Below, one piece after another: positions 1 to 4,980 of a stretch of 7,006 nucleotides of DNA; the stretch's first letter is position 1; every line of letters starts with the position of its first letter. The position numbers were made by a program, and so were the translations under genes. The stretch covers positions 1-7,006 of the forward strand of contig JAHYYD010000108.1 in the NCBI GenBank assembly GCA_019425105.1. Direction: 5' to 3'. The notes beneath the pieces are model-generated. The model had not been told where the DNA came from. It worked only from the letters and a program-made list of their open reading frames with translations, and did not search any database. The DNA is from Actinomycetota bacterium (GTDB lineage Bacteria > Actinomycetota > Actinomycetes > Actinomycetales > Actinomycetaceae).

Positions 1-2
1 AG

Positions 3-290
3 GCCGCCTCCACGGCCCTCGTGTTCGTCGGCTTCCTCATGATGACCCAGGTGACCGGCATCGACTGGGATTCGCCGGAGGTTGCGATCCCCGCCTTCAT
101 GACCATCGCGTTCATGCCCTTCGGCTACTCCGTCTCCGTCGGCATCGGTGTGGGCTTCGTGACCTACGCGGTTATTCAGCTCGTCAAGGGCCAGGCCCGC
201 AAGGTCCACCCGCTCATGTGGGTGGTCTCCGCTCTGTTCGTCATCTACTTCCTGATAGGTCCGATTCAGCGCCTCCTTGGCGTCGCCTGA
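3..290 (+). CDS. NCS2/AzgA-type purine (guanine/hypoxanthine) permease, C-terminal part
   Basis: Only the last 95 residues are in the window; the frame is open from the left edge and ends in TGA at 288-290. The piece is hydrophobic, with about three membrane segments. It carries a block resembling the C-terminal part of AzgA-type NCS2 permeases: GFLMM followed by IDW, then the AIPAF block and a helix reading MPFGYSVSVGIGVGF, and an end of the type VHPLMWVVSALFVIYF. In that family these are inner-membrane proton symporters that take up hypoxanthine, guanine or adenine for salvage. The substrate cannot be fixed from this fragment, and a uracil/xanthine relative is possible but less likely. The reading frame is intact up to a strong hairpin at 313-345, so this looks like the last gene of its transcription unit. 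Confidence 0.82.
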   Translation, partial: AASTALVFVGFLMMTQVTGIDWDSPEVAIPAFMTIAFMPFGYSVSVGIGVGFVTYAVIQLVKGQARKVHPLMWVVSALFVIYFLIGPIQRLLGVA

Positions 291-312
291 TTCGTCACCC
301 TTCGCACCCTTC

Positions 313-345
313 CCGCCCCGCCGGAGCCTTCCTCCGGCGGGGCGG
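313..345 (+). terminator. GC-rich hairpin terminator after the permease gene
   Basis: A perfect 14-bp stem (arms 313-326 and 332-345) closes a 5-base loop CCTTC, 22 bases after the permease stop. No T-run follows (the next bases are TCGTATCC), so it is not a classical intrinsic terminator. Hairpins without a U-tract are common at actinobacterial gene ends and may terminate or stabilise the 3' end. Confidence 0.7.
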
Positions 346-346
346 T

Positions 347-365
347 CGTATCCTGGGAAGATACG
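347..365. promoter_or_regulatory. Inverted repeat CGTATC-N7-GATACG, candidate operator of the MFS gene
   Basis: A perfect 6-bp inverted repeat (347-352 and 360-365) with a 7-base centre lies between the upstream hairpin and the MFS gene, about 70 bases before its start. TATCCT at 349-354 fits a TAnnnT -10 element and overlaps the left arm, although no convincing -35 is seen. The position suits an operator for a local repressor, or a small RNA hairpin. No regulator gene lies beside it, and the function is inferred. Confidence 0.3.
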
Positions 366-436
366 CCGAGGAAGGATGAGCGCCGGTGGGCGCCCCGGCC
401 TCGTTCGGTGCCTGCAGTGAGAGAGGGAGGATTGGC

Positions 437-1726
437 GTGTCAGCAACATTCGCGTCCATGCGCTACGTGAACTACCGGTATTGGTTCGTCGCCTCCCTGA
501 TTGCGTCGACCGGCGCGTGGCTTCAGCGCGTCGCCCAGGACTGGTACGTGCTGACGGTCCTCACTGATCACGACGCCTCGCAGGTTGGCGTGGTCACCGC
601 CCTGCAGTTCCTGCCGATCATCCTGTTTTCGGCGTGGGCGGGAGTCCTCGCGGATCGCATCCCCGGGCGCCGTCTCCTGCAGTGCACGCAGACGGGGGTC
701 GGCCTCGTCTCCCTCATCATCGGCGTCGTTGTGCTGACGGGGACGGGCGAGCTCTGGCACCAGTACATCCTGGCCTTCATTTCGGGGACGATCTCCGCGA
801 TCGATACCCCGGCGCGCCAGGCCTTCGTGGGCGAGCTCGTGCCTCAGGACAAGATGGCGAACGCCGTCGCCCTCAATGCGACCGCCTTCCACACGGCGCG
901 CCTGATTGGCCCGGCGTCGGCGGGTTTCTTCATCGACTGGTGGGGTATTGGCCCGGTTTTCGTCATCGACGCGGTCATGTTCCTTGCCCCCGTCATCGCG
1001 CTGGCCCTCATGCGCGGCGACCGACTGTATCCGCGCACGCTCGTGCCGCGCGCCCGCGGCCAGCTGCGTGAGTCCGTGATCTACGTGCACAGTCGCACCG
1101 ATATCCGCATTATTCTCGCGCTGATCTTCGTTGTGAGCGCGCTTGGCATGAACTTCCAGATGACGAGCGCCCTCATGGCCACGACGGTGTTCGGCAAGGC
1201 GGCGGGTTCCTTCGGTATTCTCTCGACTTTCATGGCCTTCGGTTCGATTCTCGGATCCACGGGAGCGGCGCGCCGCGCTCCTCGCCTGCGCACGATTCTC
1301 ATGGGTGCCGCCTTCTACGGGACCGCCGAGATCCTGCTGGGCCTGTCGCCCTCGTACTGGTGGTTTGCCCTCCTGTCGATTCCCACAGGCTTTGGCATGT
1401 TGACGATGAATACGAGTGCGAACGCCCTCGTACAGACGCGCACCGATTCCGATAAGCGTGGCCGCGTCATGGCCCTGTATTCGCTCGTTTTCCTGGGTGC
1501 GACGCCGATCGGCTCGCCGCTCGTCGGCTGGGTGGGGACGATGTTTGGGGCGCGCTGGTCGATCCTGGTCGGCGGCATCGCATCGCTGGGCATCGCACTG
1601 GTGTGCGGCGTATGGGCGATGATCCACTGGAGGGGGCGCGTCGTGCGCCGCCGCTCGTTCCCGTGGGTGGGTATTGAAGCTGATTCCTCGGTGGACGCGC
1701 CGAACCGTTCGATCGACGCCCTCTGA
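437..1726 (+). CDS. MFS exporter, MFS_3/EntS-like
   Basis: This encodes a 429-residue membrane protein with about 12 hydrophobic segments, the usual length for a major facilitator. The family motif A appears in the first cytoplasmic loop as AGVLADRIPGRR (about residues 68-79). It is followed by DTPARQAF (123-130) and ALNATAFHTARLIGPASAGF (about 145-164), which are hallmarks of the MFS_3 group that includes the enterobactin exporter EntS and many actinobacterial drug-efflux proteins. It probably exports a small molecule by proton antiport; the substrate is unknown. The GTG start at 437 is chosen because GAGAGGGAGG (421-430) lies 6 bases before it and the protein then begins MSATFASMRYVNYR, close to the first membrane helix. 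An upstream in-frame GTG at 386 has no good ribosome binding site and would add 17 unconserved-looking residues. The C-terminus is a short basic, then acidic, tail. The gene converges on serC. Confidence 0.88.
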   Translation: MSATFASMRYVNYRYWFVASLIASTGAWLQRVAQDWYVLTVLTDHDASQVGVVTALQFLPIILFSAWAGVLADRIPGRRLLQCTQTGVGLVSLIIGVVVLTGTGELWHQYILAFISGTISAIDTPARQAFVGELVPQDKMANAVALNATAFHTARLIGPASAGFFIDWWGIGPVFVIDAVMFLAPVIALALMRGDRLYPRTLVPRARGQLRESVIYVHSRTDIRIILALIFVVSALGMNFQMTSALMATTVFGKAAGSFGILSTFMAFGSILGSTGAARRAPRLRTILMGAAFYGTAEILLGLSPSYWWFALLSIPTGFGMLTMNTSANALVQTRTDSDKRGRVMALYSLVFLGATPIGSPLVGWVGTMFGARWSILVGGIASLGIALVCGVWAMIHWRGRVVRRRSFPWVGIEADSSVDAPNRSIDAL

Positions 1727-1756
1727 CGGGTGCCACTGGGGAGTTTAGAGCACCCG
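1727..1756. terminator. Weak bidirectional hairpin between convergent MFS and serC genes
   Basis: The inverted repeat CGGGTGC (1727-1733) / GCACCCG (1750-1756) has a 16-base loop that contains the serC stop codon. It starts right after the MFS stop, and its right arm covers the last serC codons. No T-run is present on either strand. It is the only dyad found in the 18-base convergent gap, so it may serve both genes, but the stem is short and the call is tentative. Confidence 0.3.
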
Positions 1757-2863
1757 CTCCAGACAGTAGTCGATGCAGGTGAGAAGGGCCTCCACGTCCT
1801 CGACCTCCACGCTCGGCCACGTGCCGATGCGCAGCTGGTTGGCGCCGACGCCGCGGTAGGCACCGATGTCGACGATCCCTCGCGCGCGCAGGTGTGCGGC
1901 CAGCTCGGCCGCGCTCACGGCCTCGTCGATCTCGATCGTGGCGGTCACGGGGGAACGCCACGCCGGGTTCTCCACGAAGGGACGCGCAGCCAGGTTCGCC
2001 TTGGCCCAGTCGTAGATGAGGGACGAGGCCTGGGCGCAGTGGGCGCTCACGGCGCTCATGCCGCCGCGGCCGAGGAGCCAGCGCACCTGGGCATCCGCCA
2101 TGATGATCGTCGCGAGCGCGGGCGTGTTGAGGGTCTGGTCCTTGCGCGAGTTCTGTACCGCCGCGGTGAGCGATAGGAACTGGGGGACCCAGCGCCCGTC
2201 CGATCCCTCCTCGAGGCGATGTGCTCGCTCGATGGCGGCGGGGGAGAGGATGGCGACCCACAGGCCGCCGTCCGAGCCGAGAGCCTTCTGAAGAGAAAAG
2301 TAGTAGGCATCAACCTGCGTGAGGTCGACGGGCGCGGCACCGGCGATCGACGTGCCGTCCACGAGGGTGAGTGCCCCCGGGGCCTCGACGCGGTAGACGG
2401 GGGAGGCGACGCCGGTGGAGGTCTCGTTGTGGGGGTAGGCGTAGGTGTCGACGTCATCGCGCGGGGTCACGGTAGCGAGCGAACCAAAGGCGGCCTCGTC
2501 GATGAGCGGATCGCTCAGGTGCGGCGCGCGGGTGGCTTCGGTGGCGAACTTCGCGCCGAATGCACCCCAGGAGCCGAAGGCTGCGCGCGAGGAGATCAGG
2601 CAGGCGCAGGCTGCGTCCCAGAACGCGGAGGCGCCGCCGTTACCCAGGACCACCTCGTAGTCGTCGGGGACCGCGAGGAGCGTGCGCAGGCCGTCCTTGA
2701 GCGAGGCGACGACGTCTCGCACGGGCATGGCGCGGTGCGAAGTGCCCATCAGGAGCGGGGAGGAGAGCGCCTCGATCTGTGAGCTGCGCACCTTGGAAGG
2801 GCCGCAGCCGAAGCGTCCGTCGGAGGGAAGGAGGGCCTGGGGGATGTCGGGAAAAGCCACCAT
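1745..2863 (-). CDS. serC: Phosphoserine aminotransferase SerC (mycobacterial type)
   Basis: This 372-residue enzyme transfers an amino group from glutamate to 3-phosphohydroxypyruvate. That is the second step of serine synthesis, and the reaction uses pyridoxal phosphate in the cytoplasm. The length fits the actinobacterial SerC branch. Visible landmarks are FGCGPSKVR near the N-terminus (18-26), GTSHR (40-44), the cofactor region LGNGGASAFWDAA (73-85), PHNETSTG (144-151), and YFSLQKALGSDGGLW (188-202), where K193 is the expected Schiff-base lysine. NTPAL (246-250) and RIGTWPSVEVEDVEAL (345-360) near the end are also typical of the branch. The ATG at 2861-2863 is followed at once by an in-frame GTG. 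No Shine-Dalgarno sequence is seen, but a TAGGCT -10-like hexamer ends 6 bases before the ATG, suggesting a leaderless transcript. serA and serB are not in the window. It is divergent from the dtxR-type gene. Confidence 0.93.
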   Translation of the reverse strand: MVAFPDIPQALLPSDGRFGCGPSKVRSSQIEALSSPLLMGTSHRAMPVRDVVASLKDGLRTLLAVPDDYEVVLGNGGASAFWDAACACLISSRAAFGSWGAFGAKFATEATRAPHLSDPLIDEAAFGSLATVTPRDDVDTYAYPHNETSTGVASPVYRVEAPGALTLVDGTSIAGAAPVDLTQVDAYYFSLQKALGSDGGLWVAILSPAAIERAHRLEEGSDGRWVPQFLSLTAAVQNSRKDQTLNTPALATIIMADAQVRWLLGRGGMSAVSAHCAQASSLIYDWAKANLAARPFVENPAWRSPVTATIEIDEAVSAAELAAHLRARGIVDIGAYRGVGANQLRIGTWPSVEVEDVEALLTCIDYCLERVL

Positions 2864-2869
2864 GACGAC

Positions 2870-2899
2870 AGCCTAGTCCCCTGAAGCGAGGTATTTCCA
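2870..2899 (-). promoter_or_regulatory. Candidate leaderless promoter of serC
   Basis: On the minus strand TAGGCT (2875-2870) fits the actinobacterial -10 consensus TAnnnT, and TGGAAA (2899-2894) matches 4 of 6 bases of TTGACA at an 18-base spacing. Six bases separate the -10 element from the ATG, so transcription would begin at or next to the start codon. This fits the absence of a ribosome binding site. It is predicted from spacing only. Confidence 0.45.
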
Positions 2900-3036
2900 T
2901 CACGTTCATTAATCGAATTATCGTGAGCATCCACACGTCGACACGCCTGTTTTTCCGCATCAACGCGTCGTTCCACGTGCGCAAACGAAGGTGACCCTAT
3001 TGTGTGTTTATTACATGCCTGATAAAGGAGGGCGTC

Positions 3037-3714
3037 ATGGCAGACCTGATCGACACCACTGAGATGTATCTCAAGACCATCCTCGAACTCGAGGAGGACG
3101 GGGTCACCCCCCTGCGTGCGCGCATCGTCGACCGCCTGGGGCACTCCGGCCCGACGGTCTCGCAGACGGTCGCGCGCATGGAGCGCGACGGGCTCCTGCA
3201 TGTGATGGGGGACCGCCGCCTCGAACTGACTGAGGCTGGCCGCGCACACGCCACCGAGGTGCTGCGCAAGCATCGCCTGGCCGAGCGTCTCCTCCTCGAC
3301 GTGATTGGCATGGACTGGGTCCAGGTTCACGACGAGGCCTGCCGCTGGGAGCACGTGATGAGCGATGCCGTCGAGGCGCGCCTGCAGGAGCTGCTGAGCA
3401 ACACGTCCGTGGACCCCTACGGCAATCCGATGCCTGGCTGTGAGCAGCAGGAGGGTGCTTATTCCGCCGAACTGGCGGTTCGTTCGCTCGAGGTCGGCGT
3501 CCTCACGCTGGCGCGCATCGGCGAGCCGATCCAGGCGGACGCGGAACTGCTGGCCTCCTTCGATGAGCTGGGTCTGCGTCCTGGCGCTCGCGTGGAGCTG
3601 TCGGCGCACGGCGACGTCGTGCGCGTCGCGGCCCTCGACGAGGCCGGGAACGTCCGCGGCTACCTGACGATGCCGATGGCGTTGGCGGCTCATCTCTTCG
3701 TACGCGGTGAGTGA
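3037..3714 (+). CDS. dtxR: DtxR/IdeR-family iron-dependent transcriptional repressor
   Basis: This encodes a 225-residue metalloregulator (DtxR is 226) that, when loaded with Fe(II), dimerises and represses iron-uptake genes. The winged-helix N-terminus contains SGPTVSQTVARMERDGL (37-53), matching the DtxR recognition helix. All known metal ligands are present: primary site M10, C102, E105 and H106; ancillary site H79, E83 and H98, plus E163 and Q166 from an ExxQ motif at the start of the C-terminal SH3-like domain. The M10/C102 pair argues for an iron sensor rather than a manganese MntR, which uses Asp/Glu there. The ATG at 3037 is preferred because AAAGGAGG (3024-3031) precedes it by 5 bases. 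The GTG at 3004 lacks a binding site and would add 11 residues. A short inverted repeat, TTTAT/ATAAA (3007-3011, 3022-3026), touches the ribosome binding site, but no clear DtxR box (TTAGGTTAGCCTAACCTAA-like) is visible nearby. No iron-uptake genes are adjacent. Confidence 0.94.
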   Translation: MADLIDTTEMYLKTILELEEDGVTPLRARIVDRLGHSGPTVSQTVARMERDGLLHVMGDRRLELTEAGRAHATEVLRKHRLAERLLLDVIGMDWVQVHDEACRWEHVMSDAVEARLQELLSNTSVDPYGNPMPGCEQQEGAYSAELAVRSLEVGVLTLARIGEPIQADAELLASFDELGLRPGARVELSAHGDVVRVAALDEAGNVRGYLTMPMALAAHLFVRGE

Positions 3715-3726
3715 GCGCTCTTCGTT

Positions 3727-3763
3727 GACGAGGCCGGGGCGATAAGCCCCGGCTTTTGTCGTC
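3727..3763 (+). terminator. Intrinsic terminator of the dtxR-type gene
   Basis: An 8-bp GC stem, GCCGGGGC (3733-3740) / GCCCCGGC (3746-3753), has a GATAA loop and is followed by TTTT (3754-3757). A further outer pairing GACGA (3727-3731) / TCGTC (3759-3763) could extend it. It begins 12 bases after the stop codon. This is a good Rho-independent terminator. Confidence 0.85.
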
Positions 3764-3830
3764 TACGGGGTGTGTCCCGAATCGCGAAACGTGTGAGGGG
3801 GCGGGGTTTTTCCTGAGATTGCGGGACGCA

Positions 3831-3884
3831 AATGTCACGGAATGGTAACGATGAGGAGGGTCACTGTTACCAGAACGTGACATT
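3831..3884. repeat. Nested symmetric dyad: two inverted 19-base GTTACC-N5-GTGACATT sites
   Basis: The left half is AATGTCAC (3831-3838), five bases, GGTAAC (3844-3849). The right half is GTTACC (3866-3871), five bases, GTGACATT (3877-3884). Both arm pairs are perfect reverse complements, and the spacers match in length but not in sequence; the centre is 16 bases. Read on its own strand, each half is a GTNAC-type direct repeat at an 11-base step. From memory, this spacing resembles binding sites of the actinobacterial response regulator MtrA, which controls NlpC/P60 and Rpf cell-wall enzymes. The right half contains the probable -35 of the NlpC/P60 gene. That it is a protein-binding site is likely; that the protein is MtrA is inference. 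Confidence 0.6.
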
Positions 3885-3906
3885 GGCCGGTTGGTCAGGC
3901 TATAGT
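3877..3906 (+). promoter_or_regulatory. Promoter of the riboswitch-NlpC/P60 transcript
   Basis: GTGACA (3877-3882) matches 5 of 6 bases of the -35 consensus, and TATAGT (3901-3906) is a strong -10, with an 18-base spacer. Transcription would start near 3912-3914, just before the riboswitch. The -35 lies inside the right half of the dyad, as expected for regulation by a DNA-binding protein that contacts this element. Confidence 0.65.
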
Positions 3907-3924
3907 GAATACCGGTCATCAGAC

Positions 3925-4080
3925 CACCCGCCTATCCGGCACCCGAAGTGAGACGACGGATAGAGCGGAAATTTCGTCTCACGCGGGGAACCCAACCGCG
4001 GCTCCTCGGAGCCTAGGGGTGAAGCTCGCCAGCCGAGCCGGACTTCCCGTCCGAACCCGACAGCTAACCTCGCAGGGAAA
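3925..4080 (+). ncRNA. Cyclic di-AMP riboswitch (ydaO/yuaA class) in the leader of the NlpC/P60 gene
   Basis: The leader carries conserved blocks of the ydaO-class aptamer in the right order: GCGGGGAACCCAA (3983-3995), GGGGTGAAG (4016-4024), and CCGAACCCGACAGCTAACC running into TCGCAGG (4051-4076). Supporting stems are a 9-bp helix GTGAGACGA / TCGTCTCAC (3948-3956, 3974-3982), GGCTC / GAGCC (4000-4004, 4009-4013) and CGGAC / GTCCG (4039-4043, 4049-4053). In this class c-di-AMP binding turns expression off, and in actinobacteria it often sits before cell-wall hydrolase and Rpf genes, as here. The ribosome binding site (4083-4087) follows the aptamer directly, and I see no separate terminator hairpin, so control of translation is plausible. 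The exact 5' end and the P1 helix were not resolved. Confidence 0.88.
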
Positions 4081-4094
4081 CAGGGAGAACATGA

Positions 4095-4847
4095 GTGAAG
4101 ACTTCTAAGCCTGCTCCGCGTCACCGCCTGGCACGTCGCCCGCTGACCGACACCATGGTCGAGGGTCTCAACGCCTCCACCGCAGCTCGTCCGATCGCCT
4201 TCGCGTCGGCAGCCGGTGTTGCGCTGACCGCGATCGCCGCTGGCGTTGCGAACGCCGCCCCGGCGACCCCTCAGTCTGAGCCGCAGAGCGCGGACCTGAA
4301 CACCACGACCGTCGCGGTCGATGCTGTGACCACGGTTGAGGTTCCCGACATCGCATGGACCGCCGAGGAGGACGCGGCCGCGTCCGCCACTGCCGAGGCT
4401 CCCGCACCGGCACCGGCTGCTACCACCGCGACTGAGCAGTCGTCCGATTCCGCTGCTTCCCGTTCGGAGTCCCGTTCCGACGCCACCTCGGGCGATATCT
4501 CCGCTCGTCAGGCCGCCGTGAACGCCTCGGGTTCGGATATCGTGTCAGTCGCCCTGGGCCTGACCGGCATCCCCTACGTCTACGGTGGCGAGTCCCTCGC
4601 GGGCCTCGACTGCTCCGGCCTGGTCAAGTACGCGTACGGGGCTGCCGGCATCAACCTGCCGCACTCCTCGTCCGCCCAGGCCGCCGGTGGTACCATCGTC
4701 TCTGACCCGCAGCCCGGCGACATCGTGTCCTACCCCGGCCACGTCGCCATCTACATCGGCGGCGGCCAGATGGTCGAGGCGACGGTGCCCGGTCGTCTCT
4801 CCCAGATCTCGCCGGTTCGCGCTGGCGCCACCTACGTGCGCTACTGA
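4095..4847 (+). CDS. Secreted NlpC/P60 peptidoglycan endopeptidase
   Basis: This is a 250-residue exported cysteine peptidase that probably cleaves stem-peptide bonds in peptidoglycan during growth or division. A long basic N-region (1-33) leads to a hydrophobic segment (about 34-52) ending in VANAAP, so signal peptidase may cut near residue 54. Residues 55-140 form an Ala/Pro/Thr/Ser-rich, low-complexity linker without LysM or coiled-coil signs. The C-terminal NlpC/P60 domain (about 145-250) shows YVYGG (161-165), LDCSGLVKYAY with catalytic C173, PGHVAIYIGGG with H216, and E228, a spacing like the Cys-His-Glu triad of RipA. It is shorter than RipA-type enzymes, which carry an N-terminal coiled coil. 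The GTG start at 4095 is preferred: GGAG (4084-4087) lies 7 bases upstream, while the ATG at 4091 is in another frame and reads only five codons. Expression is likely governed by the c-di-AMP riboswitch and the dyad upstream. Confidence 0.92.
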   Translation: MKTSKPAPRHRLARRPLTDTMVEGLNASTAARPIAFASAAGVALTAIAAGVANAAPATPQSEPQSADLNTTTVAVDAVTTVEVPDIAWTAEEDAAASATAEAPAPAPAATTATEQSSDSAASRSESRSDATSGDISARQAAVNASGSDIVSVALGLTGIPYVYGGESLAGLDCSGLVKYAYGAAGINLPHSSSAQAAGGTIVSDPQPGDIVSYPGHVAIYIGGGQMVEATVPGRLSQISPVRAGATYVRY

Positions 4848-4866
4848 GCCTGCGATAGACAGCTGG

Positions 4867-4900
4867 TGATCCCCGCAGCCCGCATGGGCTGCGGGGATCA
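4867..4900 (+). terminator. Long perfect hairpin after the NlpC/P60 gene
   Basis: A perfect 15-bp stem (4867-4881 / 4886-4900) has a 4-base loop GCAT, 19 bases after the stop codon. No T-run follows. It very likely ends the riboswitch-NlpC/P60 transcript or protects its 3' end. Confidence 0.75.
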
Positions 4901-4926
4901 GTGCGTCGAGGCAGGTTGGGCTTTCG

Positions 4927-4955
4927 CTGGCTGTCAAAATGCGGCACAATATAAG
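4927..4955 (+). promoter_or_regulatory. Candidate promoter of the universal stress protein gene
   Basis: TATAAG (4950-4955) is a fair -10 element in a short AT-rich patch between the upstream hairpin and the gene. At a 17-base spacing the -35 position reads CTGGCT (4927-4932), a weak match. The predicted start near 4962 leaves a short leader with the ribosome binding site GAGGAGG (4969-4975). Confidence 0.4.
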
Positions 4956-4980
4956 TGACTGCCACCACGAGGAGGACACC

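Noticed and set aside
386..436. Upstream GTG start for the MFS gene
   Set aside because: No ribosome binding site precedes it; the GTG at 437 has GAGAGGGAGG at the right distance.
440..1627. A 395-codon open frame on the minus strand opposite the MFS gene
   Set aside because: Its translation is rich in Arg, His, Glu and Ala without any family motif, while the plus strand gives a clear 12-helix transporter. It is an antisense shadow caused by high GC.
2749..3693. A 314-codon minus-strand frame covering the dtxR-type gene and the serC start
   Set aside because: It overlaps two well-supported genes in their promoter and coding parts and shows no recognisable domain.
3797..3812. G-rich stretch ending in TTTTT, as a second terminator after the dtxR-type gene
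   Set aside because: I could not find a stable stem that ends at the T-run, and a good terminator already lies at 3727-3763.
3905..4108. A 67-codon plus-strand frame in the leader region
   Set aside because: It lies over the c-di-AMP riboswitch, whose RNA motifs explain the sequence, and has no ribosome binding site.
4939..4980. Upstream ATG start for the universal stress protein
   Set aside because: It lies within the candidate promoter and has no ribosome binding site; the ATG at 4981 follows GAGGAGG and begins right at the domain.
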